Source of the DNA: CAWGAJ01 sp963820545
GTDB taxonomy: Bacteria; Planctomycetota; Planctomycetia; Pirellulales; Thermoguttaceae
Assembly: GCA_963820545.1 (NCBI GenBank)
Contig: CAWGAJ010000002.1
Location: 868,001-932,000 of the forward strand
DNA: 64,000 nucleotides
Direction of reading: 5' to 3'
Shown one piece after another: positions 56,262 through 64,000 of the stretch; the first letter of the stretch is position 1, and each line of letters begins with the position of its first letter. A program made the position numbers and the translations under genes. The notes beneath the pieces were generated by a model. That model worked only from the letters and a program-made list of their open reading frames with translations. It searched no databases and was not told the DNA's origin.

Positions 56262-57832
56262 GTCAGGTACTCCACCGTCTCTAATATCGAGGTAAGTGGC
56301 GCGCATCGATTCCCATCGTGGTAATAGGTCCGATCGCCGCCTCGTCGATTTGCGGCATCCAGGGCTACTTCCGCTCGTTTCAGCAGTGTGATGGAATCAT
56401 CCGTGTCCATGACCTGCACCACCCCAATGCTAAAGGTAAGTGCCGGCTGCTTCTCTTCCATCGATTGGCAGTACTGGGAGAATCCTTCCCGCAGGCGCTC
56501 GGCCACCCGGATCGCGTCGGCAAGTCCAGCCGTGGGCAATAGCAGCGCGAAGCAGCCGGGAGCGTAGTACCCCAGCACATCCATTTCGCGGATGGTCCCG
56601 GTGAGGAATTTGGTTGCCGTTAATGTAGCGAACTCACTGGCGGGCATATTGAGTTGATCCGCGTTCTGATTGCACGGATACACCTCAATTAATAAAACAG
56701 AGAAAGTTGGCCCATTACGCTTCCACTCCGCTATCCGGTTTCGGACCTGTTGGCAGAAGTTGGTCCGGCTCGGCAGGTCGGACACGGCGTCTTGCTCCTC
56801 GGCGCAGGCGAGATCAGGCTTTGGGTCCATGACCTTGGCATCAGGTGTCGTGCCGGCTTTTCCGTCTTTTTCTGGTTCGCTCGCCATGGGTTCGGGCTGC
56901 CGTTGCCCTTCGGCTTTGGGAAGGACAGGCTGCGTGTTGGCGACAACTCGGTGAGCGGTTTTCCCATCGTGCCGGTAGATGCAGTTGCGACCGTCTTGCT
57001 TGGAGGCGTACAAGGCTTTATCTGCCCGCAGGACAAGCGCGGCCCCCTCTTCATTACCTTGCACCTCGGCCACTCCCAGACTGATCGTAACCTGAAGGTC
57101 GTCCTTTGCCTCGTGGCGGAAATGCGACTTCTCGATTGCCTTCCCAGCCCGCAGGGCCGCCTTGGAGGCGTCGTCCAGGTTCGTCCCCGGTAGAATGATC
57201 GCAAACTCCTCGCCGCCGTAGCGGGACACGAGGTCCATTTCCCGCATCGTCCGGCGGAGCAGCTTAGCCACGCCCCGCAGCACTTCATCGCCGGCCTGAT
57301 GCCCATGCGTGTCGTTGAACTTCTTGAAGTGGTCCACGTCGCCCATGATCATCGAGAAGGTCCGGCGTTGACGGCGGAATTCGGCGACGCGGCGGACCAG
57401 TTCGTCGTCAAACACCCGGCGATTGGCCAGCAAAGTGAGGGCATCGGTGCGGGCCTCGGCGGCATGGATTTGAATCTCCTCCGCTTGTTCGCGGAGCTTA
57501 TCCTCCGTCGAGGCCAGCTTCTCTTGCATCTGTTGGTTTGCCTGGATCAGCTTTACCACCACGTCCACGATTATGCTCGGTTCATTATTATCGATCGTAG
57601 TTAGCTGTTCGTTGATCTCCTCGACGTGGCTGCTGTGCTGATCAACGTCCCTAGCCACGCGCGTCGTTAGCTCCTGCAAGCGAAGCAATACTTCTGCGGC
57701 ATGTCGGGCTTCGGCATTAACCTCTCGATAGCCCTTCCAGAAGTAGGGGAACCGATACAACAACCATACGGCTACCCCTCCGATAATGGTCATGATAAGA
57801 CCATAAAGCAAATCAATGATGATCGGGGACAT
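56258..57832 (-). CDS. Membrane protein with one active-type and one degenerate GGDEF domain
   Basis: 524 residues. One N-terminal membrane helix (IIDLLYGLIMTIIGGVAVWL), a coiled coil (about 45-120), then GGDEF domain 1 (about 125-285) with MGDVDHFKKFNDTHGH and YGGEEFAIILPG; REMD five residues before GGEEF is the inhibitory c-di-GMP site. After a Pro/Lys-rich linker, domain 2 (about 345-510) has REMD again but APGCF in place of GGDEF, so it should be inactive and might bind c-di-GMP. Domain 1 should make c-di-GMP from GTP. The window also holds two c-di-GMP riboswitches; any link is inference. Confidence 0.9.
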   Translation of the reverse strand: MSPIIIDLLYGLIMTIIGGVAVWLLYRFPYFWKGYREVNAEARHAAEVLLRLQELTTRVARDVDQHSSHVEEINEQLTTIDNNEPSIIVDVVVKLIQANQQMQEKLASTEDKLREQAEEIQIHAAEARTDALTLLANRRVFDDELVRRVAEFRRQRRTFSMIMGDVDHFKKFNDTHGHQAGDEVLRGVAKLLRRTMREMDLVSRYGGEEFAIILPGTNLDDASKAALRAGKAIEKSHFRHEAKDDLQVTISLGVAEVQGNEEGAALVLRADKALYASKQDGRNCIYRHDGKTAHRVVANTQPVLPKAEGQRQPEPMASEPEKDGKAGTTPDAKVMDPKPDLACAEEQDAVSDLPSRTNFCQQVRNRIAEWKRNGPTFSVLLIEVYPCNQNADQLNMPASEFATLTATKFLTGTIREMDVLGYYAPGCFALLLPTAGLADAIRVAERLREGFSQYCQSMEEKQPALTFSIGVVQVMDTDDSITLLKRAEVALDAANRRGGDRTYYHDGNRCAPLTSILETVEYLT

Positions 57833-58316
57833 TGTTCTGATAACTCAGAGGTGAATTATTGGGTGTGGCGGCACGGCGGGAAATTTCTCTCTCAGTTGAT
57901 TGATGCGATTTGTCCACAATCATTGGCGGGGATTATCGCTTCGATATGGTTTCTCCAAATCGCTGCACGAAAGGCTACCATGCCCGCATAGTGTCGGTAT
58001 TCTGGACCCCATATTGTATTAATCATTAGGCGCAGTTACTTAGAAGTCAAATAGTGTTTAAGGAGATGTCATTTACCCCACTTCACGACGGTAATTGCGG
58101 GAATCTAGACCCCTTATAACTGTAATAGCCGATAAATCGTGAATTTTGCACACGCCACTCGAGATTATAACTGCGAAAAAAAATAGGCGCCAGCGCCGTA
58201 TTTGGGAACTCTAACAAAACCTCTATTTAGCCCGCTGTGAATACACGGTGGGTTTTTGATAAATCAATGACATAAGATCTTTAATGTATTTATACGCGAG
58301 GTTTTGTTAGAACCCC
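57833..58316. other. Intergenic region with an inverted-repeat-bounded element
   Basis: No gene is supported. TCTAACAAAACCTC (58210-58223) and GAGGTTTTGTTAGA (58298-58311) are exact inverted repeats bounding 102 bases. Inside is a TTTAGCCC-type imperfect palindrome (58226-58255). It could be a miniature element or a terminator-like fold before hydG's 3' end. Confidence 0.5.
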
Positions 58317-59741
58317 TTAGAAAGGCAAATCGCGCTGGCCGCCGTGACGGATGCGCTCCAGGCGCTCGAGCAGTTGCCGTTTGCGTTCGTTCTCGGGCAG
58401 TTTATCCAGTTCGCGTCTAATCGTGGCCTCGCCGACGGCCACGGTATGGGGCGAAGCGAAGTCCAACAGGTATTCCAGCAGCGTGGTCAAGGCGTTGGGC
58501 GTGCAAAAATTTTGAATGAACCCGGGTATGGAAAATTCCATAAAATGTTCGCCCGTGCGTTCCAGCCGGTAACAGGCGGTGCAGAAACTAGGAATATAGC
58601 CGTCGATCAACAGTTCCCGCAGCACTTCGTCCAGGGGACGGATGTCGCCCAGGTGGAATTGCTCGCGTTCCATTACTTGCGCATCGCCGCCTTCGGTGTA
58701 TCCGCCCAGTTCGATGCGCGAGCCGGCGTCGATCTGCGAAACGCCGAAGGCCAGCACTTCGCGGCGCACTTCGGGTGGTTCGCGCGCCGTGAGGATCATG
58801 CCCGTGTACGGCACGGAAAGGCGTAATATCGCCACCAGCCGCTTGAAATCCTCGTCGGATACCAGGTGCTTTTCCTCGAGTTTCACGCCGCTGGCCGGGC
58901 GCAGCCGCGGAAAACTGACGGTATGCGGGCCGACGTTGTAATGTTTCTGCAAGTGCAGGGCGTGACTGACTAGAGCCAACACCTCGAATCGCCAATCGTA
59001 CAGTCCGAAGAGCGCGCCGATGCCCACGTCGTCGCATTCCGCCTCCATGGCCCGGGCCACGCCGTCCAGGCGCCAGAGATAATCGCCTTTGCGCGTATGT
59101 GGCGGATGCACGCGATGATAGGTTTCGTGATGGTACGTTTCTTGAAAAATCTGATAAACGGCGATCTTTGCCTCCTTGATGATCTCGTAGCCGCGATGAT
59201 CCATCGGCGGGGCATTAATACTCACCCGGCGAATCTCCCCGCTCCGCGAAGCCGTGCCGTATACGTGATGCACGCATTCGGCGATGAATTCGGCGTCATA
59301 GTAAGCATGATCGCCGAAGACCAGGATCAAGCGCTTGTGTCCCTTGTTTTCCAAGGCCAAAACTTGCCCGCGGATCTCTTCCTCGTCGAGCGTGCGGCGC
59401 ACCGCCTGCTTGTTGGAACGCCGAAAAGCGCAGTACAGGCAGTCGTTGTCGCATTCGTTGCCCACGTAAAGCGGTGCGAAGATCACGATCCGGTTGCCGT
59501 ACACGTCGCGCTTTAGTTGCCGCGCGGCCGCAAAGATCTCCTCCCTCATTTCCGGCTGTTCGGCGGCCAGCAAAACTGCCGTTTCTGCCGGCGTCAGCGC
59601 TTGCTTGGCCATGCTTTTGGCAATTACGTCACGGACCTCGGCTGCCTCCACGCGCCGCTCCAAAAGGCCGTGCAGATGCTCATCCTTGATAAAGTCGTAA
59701 CCGCTTTGGCTGAGTTTCGTGCGATCAATTACAAAAGACAT
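58317..59741 (-). CDS. hydG: [FeFe]-hydrogenase maturase HydG (radical SAM)
   Basis: 474 residues, the normal length. It cleaves tyrosine to give the CO and CN- ligands of the H-cluster precursor. The radical-SAM cluster motif is C97-x3-C101-x2-C104 (NECDNDCLYCAFRR). The C-terminal auxiliary-cluster motif CTAC followed by 22 residues and a third Cys (SFCTACYRLERTGEHFM to QNFCTPNALTTLLEYL) separates HydG from ThiH. Other marks are GDHAYYDAEFIAECVHHVY and SVPYTGMILTAREP. No hydE, hydF or hydrogenase subunit is in the window, so the partners must be elsewhere. A LarA-family gene lies upstream on the same strand. Confidence 0.93.
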   Translation of the reverse strand: MSFVIDRTKLSQSGYDFIKDEHLHGLLERRVEAAEVRDVIAKSMAKQALTPAETAVLLAAEQPEMREEIFAAARQLKRDVYGNRIVIFAPLYVGNECDNDCLYCAFRRSNKQAVRRTLDEEEIRGQVLALENKGHKRLILVFGDHAYYDAEFIAECVHHVYGTASRSGEIRRVSINAPPMDHRGYEIIKEAKIAVYQIFQETYHHETYHRVHPPHTRKGDYLWRLDGVARAMEAECDDVGIGALFGLYDWRFEVLALVSHALHLQKHYNVGPHTVSFPRLRPASGVKLEEKHLVSDEDFKRLVAILRLSVPYTGMILTAREPPEVRREVLAFGVSQIDAGSRIELGGYTEGGDAQVMEREQFHLGDIRPLDEVLRELLIDGYIPSFCTACYRLERTGEHFMEFSIPGFIQNFCTPNALTTLLEYLLDFASPHTVAVGEATIRRELDKLPENERKRQLLERLERIRHGGQRDLPF

Positions 59742-59809
59742 GGTTGCAGATTCTTCGCTGCGCTCAGAATGACATAAATGTGACCGTGTTTATCATATTA
59801 TATACAAAA

Positions 59810-61115
59810 CTAAGTGTCGAATCCCGCGGGTCGACCGTATAATTTTTCCCGTGTTGCCCAAAGCCCGGCCGAAGGCGTGGGTATGAAAAACACCCGCTCG
59901 GCGTTGGACAGATCATTGAAACCCTCTTTTAATTTGTCGGGAGGATATTTTTTCAACGTTTCGCCCAGATCGGCGTAGCGAAAATTGACACTCTCGATTT
60001 CCGCCTGCGATAGATGACCAGGCGCGTAGGTAATTTTAAAGCGACCTTCCGATGATCCGTGAATCAAATGGGCCGTGGCATGGGCGAAATCCTGTAAAAT
60101 CGGGTCGCGGCGAAAATATTCCATCACTTTTGCCGTGCCGCAGTAGCCGTACTGGCGAATAATGGCTTCGACCTCGGGCTGCTCGCCGAAACGCTTCAAT
60201 CCCGGGGCAATGATCATCAACTCCCCGCCGTCGGCCAAGGCCATGCGCGTGCGATAAATTGCCTTATTGGCTACCCAGGTGCTAAAGAATTCGTCGCCCT
60301 GCATCACGCAAACCACCTTTTCCAAGGGCTGTTCCAATACAGTGATATTCTGCCGGCGTGATTGGCGCGGCTTGCAGATAGGTTTCCAAATCATCGCCCA
60401 CGTAAAGACCCGTGTGGACCAATTCTCCTTGATCGTTTCGGGCCATGACAATTTGTACGTAAACGTCGGGCAGATGTCCCAGAAAGTCATCTTCGGCCTT
60501 GTTGAAACAATCCCTTAGCGGCGTAACCAGCGTGCCCAAGTTGTTTTCGATCCCGCAACAGGCCGCGGCCATGTGCGAATCGCAGATCGTCTCCTTCCCT
60601 CCCAGGCCGATAAAATAGTTTTTGTTGTGATTGGCGAAACCCAGCACCTCGTGCGGCACCACGTGCCCCACGTGGATGATCAAATCCCAAGGCTCCTCCA
60701 TCAACATTCGATTAAGCGCAATGCGAATTTCCCAATCGGCTGCGCCCTGGGTAACTTTATTCACATAGTCGGCCGGCACAGTGCCGATGGGCACGCAGCC
60801 CTCGCGCCAATCGTGGGCGTGGATCCGCTCCTCCGGGATCGAGCCGAACATCCGCCGGTTTTCCTCAACCGTGTGCGGCACGTGCTGGCCAAGGGTGGGA
60901 ATCAGATGCACTTCGGCCTGGTCGGCAAAAAGATGATACAAAATTTCCGTCATCCCACCGGCCCCGCAGTGCGCTCGGGTAATATCCGGCGGCAAAATCA
61001 ACACCCGGCGCGGCCGAGCGTAGAGCCGCCGCTTGGCCTCTGCAACTGTGCGCCGCATGAGCGTTTCGATAACTTGCGGACTGATATAATCCGACTCTTC
61101 AAAAAACCAAGGCAT
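59810..61115 (-). CDS. LarA-family (nickel-pincer racemase/epimerase, DUF2088) protein, frameshifted
   Basis: About 435 residues when joined. Resembles lactate racemase LarA. Candidate pincer residues are the His and Lys in HVVPHEVLGFANHNKNYFIG and the His in DSHMAA; DITRAHCGAGG matches the family's DxTR-like start motif. At about 60350 the frame breaks after YLQAAPITPA and continues one frame away as NITVLEQPLEKVVCVMQGDE to YGRPAGFDT. Substrate may be a hydroxy acid other than lactate. No larB, larC or larE is seen nearby. It starts with ATG at 61115. Confidence 0.83.
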
Positions 61116-61225
61116 AGTTTTTTCCGACGTATTTTTTATCTTCAGGGAGAATGAATTTTACCAGTTTTTCAAGCGACATTAAAGGCAGGCCCTATGCGAA
61201 TTAGCCGGTGAAAAAAATTATTTGT

Positions 61226-61324
61226 AAAGCCGCGACGGGCACCAACTGAAAGTTGGTCGGTCGCGCTGAGAATACCGCAATATATCTGATTTTCCACGAC
61301 CGCGACCGATGGTCGCGGCTTTAC
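61226..61324. repeat. 99-bp element bounded by GTAAAGCCGCGA inverted repeats
   Basis: TGTAAAGCCGCGA at the left and TCGCGGCTTTACA at the right are inverted. Internal palindromes are CACCAACTGAAAGTTGGT and CGCGACCGATGGTCGCG. Relatives are at 38654 and about 49935. The right arm could terminate the methyltransferase gene on the minus strand. Confidence 0.65.
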
Positions 61325-61328
61325 AGGA

Positions 61329-62129
61329 TTAATTGTTTCGCTGGTGCAATGCCTCGTAAAAGATCACCGCGGCGGTGACGGAGACGTTCAGGCTGTCGGC
61401 CACGCCCAGCATGGGCAAGCGGACGGCCGTGATCTCGGCGGCTGTCCAGGCGGATGTCAAGCCAGCGGCCTCGCTGCCCAAAACTATGGCTGTAGGGCCG
61501 CAATAATCGATTTCTGTATAAGGCACAGATCCATCTACCCGGGCGGCAACGATGGATATTTTTTTATCCCTCAGCCAGGCAAGCGCCTCGCCGCTTGTGG
61601 CTTCGCAAACCGGCACGCTAAAGATCGTGCCCAGGCTCGCCCGGATGGCGTTGGGATTGTAAAGGTCGGTCCGGGCGTCGGCCAAAATCAATGCCGAAAC
61701 GCCCGCGGCATCGGCACTGCGCAACACCGCGCCGATGTTGCCCGGCTTCTCCACACCTTCTAACACCGCTATGAGAGGATTATTCTTGGTCAGGCTTATA
61801 TTTTGCAAGGTGTGATGCGGCATTTCGGCCACGCCCAAAATGCCTTCAGACCGGCTGCCAAAGGCCAGCTTTTGGAATACCGCTTCTGAAACATGTAAAA
61901 TTTCTCCGCCGCATGTTTCGAGGGCTTTTGCCAACGAGCGAGATTCTTCGCTGACTAACAGCGGCTCGCAGATAAAAATCTCAACTAGGTGAAGACCTGC
62001 CGATATTGCCCTGGTTAACTCGTGCACACCGTCGATGATAATCCGCTTCCGCCTTTGCCGATGCCTGGCATTGCGCAGACGCACAGTGTCTTTCACGCAC
62101 GGATTTTGTAGACTAGTGATGATCGACAT
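61329..62129 (-). CDS. TrmH/SpoU-family RNA methyltransferase
   Basis: 266 residues from the ATG at 62129 (MSIITSLQNPCVKDTVRLRN). Methylates ribose 2'-O of rRNA or tRNA with SAM through a knotted SPOUT fold. An N-terminal substrate-binding domain (RRKRIIIDGVHELTRAISAG) is followed by the three SPOUT motifs: VLEGVEKPGNIGAVLRSADA, IVLGSEAAGL and LPMLGVADSLNVSVTAAVIF. All are intact. The target nucleotide cannot be told (23S rRNA is common for this subfamily). Residues upstream of this ATG do not fit the family, so the shorter start is preferred. Confidence 0.92.
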   Translation of the reverse strand: MSIITSLQNPCVKDTVRLRNARHRQRRKRIIIDGVHELTRAISAGLHLVEIFICEPLLVSEESRSLAKALETCGGEILHVSEAVFQKLAFGSRSEGILGVAEMPHHTLQNISLTKNNPLIAVLEGVEKPGNIGAVLRSADAAGVSALILADARTDLYNPNAIRASLGTIFSVPVCEATSGEALAWLRDKKISIVAARVDGSVPYTEIDYCGPTAIVLGSEAAGLTSAWTAAEITAVRLPMLGVADSLNVSVTAAVIFYEALHQRNN

Positions 62130-62170
62130 AGCGAAATGATAAATGCTGAATACTGAATTACATACATAAA

Positions 62171-62189
62171 CCGGGCACAAGTGCCCGGG
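62171..62189. repeat. CCGGGCACAAGTGCCCGGG palindrome
   Basis: Fourth site of the GGCACTTGTGCC family, in the opposite orientation, 15 bases after the stop of the RlmI-like gene on the minus strand. Confidence 0.65.
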
Positions 62190-62204
62190 ATAAACATTTT
62201 ATTG

Positions 62205-63164
62205 TCAACTCTGCGCGAACCAACGGACGACTGTTCCGCTGGGCAATTCTCGGCCGGCGGCAGAACGGAGGATTAACGTCTTGGTGGTGATTGTGCCGGT
62301 TTCGATCTCGGCAAAGTTTTCTTTTAGCATATCCGCAAGTCGTTCCGCATCGTAGCCGGGGGTATGACAGGTAAGGAGCACAAATCGGCACTGTCCGGCG
62401 GTTAATTCATTACACAGACTCAGCAATCGCGGTAGATGTTTTGATAGCCGCCACACTTCGCCCCGACGCCCATGGCCGTAACTGGGCGGATCCAGGATCA
62501 CGCCATCGTAGCGCCTGCCGCGGCGGAGTTCCCTTTTGACGAATTTCATCGCATCTTCGCTGATCCAGTGGATCGAGGCATCGGCCATGCCCGATAGTTC
62601 CGCGTTACGGCGTGCCCAGGCCACGATGTTTTGTGCGGCATCGACATGCACCACTTCCGCACCTACCGCTGCCGCCGCTAAAGTGCTTCCGCCGGTATAA
62701 GCGAATAAATTAAGGATTTTAAGTTTCCCGTCTTCCTCCTTTAGCCGGGTACTCTCTGGGTTGCCTTCCACCTTTTCAGTAGGCTGTAGGCTATAGGCTG
62801 TAGGCTGTAGGTTTGAATCCTGAACCCTGAATCCTGAACCCTGAACCCTCGCGCCGATCCAGTCCCAGTTCTCGGCCTGTTCGGGAAACAGTCCCACGTG
62901 CCCGAAGGGCGTGCGCTTCAATTCAAAACACAGTGGGCCATGCGAAATGTTCCAGCGATCGGGCAATTTCCGGCAGCAGATCCATTGGCCTTCTTGCTCA
63001 TTGACGCTTTCAAAACGGGCGTCGGCCTTGTGCCAGGCCGCAGGATCGGCGGGTACCATTTTATCCGCTGCCGGACACGGTCGGTCAAGCGTTATCGCCC
63101 CAAATCGTTCCAAACGCCGGCCGTTGCCGAAATCGATGAGTTGATATTGATCCGAGGTGGACAT
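62205..63164 (-). CDS. RlmI-like class I rRNA methyltransferase
   Basis: 319 residues. Resembles SAM-dependent 23S rRNA cytosine methyltransferases of the RlmI/RlmL group. The SAM domain has LNLFAYTGGSTLAAAAVGAE (motif I), VHVDAAQNIVAWARRNAELS and DGVILDPPSYGHGRRGEVW (the DPPSYG motif). Near residues 106-135 an in-frame low-complexity repeat encodes RVQGSGFRVQDSNLQPTAYS and related residues, between the N-terminal beta domain and the SAM domain, where it may be tolerated as a linker. The methylated base cannot be told. Confidence 0.88.
   Translation of the reverse strand: MSTSDQYQLIDFGNGRRLERFGAITLDRPCPAADKMVPADPAAWHKADARFESVNEQEGQWICCRKLPDRWNISHGPLCFELKRTPFGHVGLFPEQAENWDWIGARVQGSGFRVQDSNLQPTAYSLQPTEKVEGNPESTRLKEEDGKLKILNLFAYTGGSTLAAAAVGAEVVHVDAAQNIVAWARRNAELSGMADASIHWISEDAMKFVKRELRRGRRYDGVILDPPSYGHGRRGEVWRLSKHLPRLLSLCNELTAGQCRFVLLTCHTPGYDAERLADMLKENFAEIETGTITTKTLILRSAAGRELPSGTVVRWFAQS
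62776..62849. repeat. GGCTGTAG/CCCTGAAC low-complexity repeat inside the methyltransferase gene
   Basis: Runs of TAGGCTGTAGGCTATAGGC followed by TGAACCCTGAATCCTGAACC. Read in frame as RVQGSGFRVQ-type residues. The CCCTGAAC words recur at 37773-37836. Confidence 0.75.
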
Positions 63165-63175
63165 GTCGGTACAGC

Positions 63176-63514
63176 CTAATCGCCTACAATCTCAATCAAT
63201 CCTTCGATGATCCGATTTAATTCTTCGAGCGAAATGCGTCCGAGCTTTTTGCCGAGACGTTCGATAGCCAATGTTCGTATTTGATCGATTTTGATCCACG
63301 ATTGTTTGGGAAGTTTTGTGTTTTTTATTTCCATGCTGAGTGGAAATCCAGCCCGGGGTTCTTGGCTGGTTACGGACAGGGCGATGACCGTGCCCGAGCG
63401 TTCGTTAAACACATCGTGGCTGACGACGAGGACGGGTCTGAGGCCGCTCTGTTCGTGGCCGCGAGTAGGGCTGAGATCGGCCCAATAAATATCGCCTCTT
63501 AATATTCGGGCCAT
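63176..63514 (-). CDS. mazF: MazF/PemK-type toxin
   Basis: 112 residues from the ATG at 63514 (MARILRGDIYWADLSPTRGH). An mRNA-cleaving endoribonuclease of type II toxin-antitoxin systems. Typical marks: RGDIYWADL, GLRPVLVVSHDVFN, SGTVIALSVTSQ (with the catalytic-region Thr/Ser) and KQSWIKIDQIRTLAIERLGK. The length fits MazF. It overlaps the antitoxin gene by 16 bases, the usual translational coupling. Both partners look intact, unlike vapBC in this window. Confidence 0.93.
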   Translation of the reverse strand: MARILRGDIYWADLSPTRGHEQSGLRPVLVVSHDVFNERSGTVIALSVTSQEPRAGFPLSMEIKNTKLPKQSWIKIDQIRTLAIERLGKKLGRISLEELNRIIEGLIEIVGD

Positions 63515-63741
63515 GAGGCAAGTTCTCCCGCCATGCCTTCTTCGGCCATGGCTTTTTCCACAACTGGGTCGAGTTTGGCGCACTCTTCAGCCAAACGCTT
63601 GCGACGCAGTCGAGAAATTTTTTCCGAAACCGATAATTGGATGGCTTGGCTACGGCTGGAAAAAACCCTTTTTTCGACAAGTTGGTCCAACTCTGCAAGC
63701 AAGTTTTGATCAATCGAAATGGCAACTTTGGCAGTAGACAT
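63499..63741 (-). CDS. mazE: Ribbon-helix-helix antitoxin (MazE/CopG type)
   Basis: 80 residues. The N-terminus TAKVAISIDQNLLAELDQLV with RVFSSRSQAIQLSVSEKISR is a ribbon-helix-helix DNA-binding domain. The acidic/hydrophobic C-terminus (VVEKAMAEEGMAGELASWPE) should wrap the toxin. GGAGG lies six bases before the ATG. It probably represses its own operon at the region 63742-63790. Confidence 0.88.
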   Translation of the reverse strand: MSTAKVAISIDQNLLAELDQLVEKRVFSSRSQAIQLSVSEKISRLRRKRLAEECAKLDPVVEKAMAEEGMAGELASWPEY

Positions 63742-63790
63742 AATATGCCTCCGGTATTACTATTTATCATACCGCATTTTTGCACTCTAG

Positions 63791-64000
63791 TCAATGTTGA
63801 TGAGTTTTGCGATGGGGACGATAACCGGCTGAGGATTTGGAAGGTCTTACTTTATTGGAAGATATTTTCGTTGTAGGATGCATCTTTGGCGGCTTTGTGG
63901 GAATCAGACACTCCGGCCCCGCGCCGATCAATTCGCTCCGGCCCGCTTCCATCAGGGCCGCGCGCACGTCGTCGTAATTCTCCGGCTTAAAGAATTGCAG
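63791..64000 (-). CDS. YgiQ-type radical SAM protein (UPF0313), C-terminal part only
   Basis: Only the last 69 residues lie in the window; the gene enters from the right edge. The sequence LQFFKPENYDDVRAALMEAG, then RSELIGAGPECLIPTKPPK, matches the C-terminal extension of YgiQ/UPF0313 proteins, where KPKNYDLVREAL-aG--dLIG-GP-CLIP is conserved. A basic tail ends the protein (RPHRKTHQH). The radical SAM core cannot be seen. Function in the family is not established. Confidence 0.75.
   Translation of the reverse strand: MQFFKPENYDDVRAALMEAGRSELIGAGPECLIPTKPPKMHPTTKISSNKVRPSKSSAGYRPHRKTHQH

Noticed and set aside
57701..57991. 96-residue plus-strand frame at the start of the GGDEF gene
   Set aside because: Its first half is antisense to the GGDEF coding region and the rest has no support.

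Overview
The window looks like a chromosomal segment of a planctomycete (Planctomycetota). The evidence is a sigma-factor gene next to a Ser/Thr kinase, PEP-CTERM proteins with autotransporter-type beta repeats, several small proteins of a kind I associate with that phylum, and CsrA. HydG, a pyrophosphate-type phosphofructokinase, a KDPG-type aldolase and a LarA-family protein suggest an anaerobic, sugar-fermenting life. The taxonomic and lifestyle calls are inference.

Layout. 1-2053: Tad/Flp pilus region on the minus strand, with a prepilin peptidase running off the left edge and two Flp pilin genes. Each pilin gene has its own promoter, long leader, cyclic-di-GMP-I (GEMM) aptamer and terminator, and the unit is a tandem duplication of about 788 bp. 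2334-8055: cell-surface glycosylation genes (YfhO-like protein, GT2 glycosyltransferase, polytopic membrane protein, methyltransferase). 9060-20463: four tandem paralogues of a secreted GH43-like propeller + beta-repeat + PEP-CTERM protein. 20676-26511: tRNA-Ala, a phosphosugar mutase, a YacL-type PIN/TRAM protein, a small protein behind a structured leader, and csrA. 26809-32495: secreted proteins, a metalloprotease and a NarL-type two-component pair. 33210-38629: tRNA-Cys and a central-carbon operon (PPi-phosphofructokinase, HAD hydrolase, 6-phosphogluconate dehydrogenase, SDR). 38749-49818: VapBC, Dus, a HAF-repeat PEP-CTERM protein, QueG, a lipoprotein, a PEGA protein, an ECF sigma/kinase pair and an Mg2+ P-type ATPase. 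50593-56099: a probable sugar or sugar-acid catabolic cluster (cupin, Gfo/Idh, SDR, flavoprotein, KDPG aldolase). 56258-64000: a double-GGDEF protein, HydG, a LarA-family protein, two methyltransferases, MazEF and the 3' end of a YgiQ-type radical SAM gene.

Two features recur. First, at least fourteen single- or double-base frameshifts break otherwise well-preserved genes, often where one G of a G run is missing. They may be draft-assembly errors or genuine decay, and read-level data would decide. Second, short palindromes and low-complexity repeats are scattered between genes, and in three genes they lie in frame inside the coding sequence.

The most notable system is the pair of c-di-GMP riboswitch-pilin units. 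Their two copies show compensatory base changes in one aptamer stem, which supports the RNA fold, and a diguanylate cyclase gene lies in the same window.
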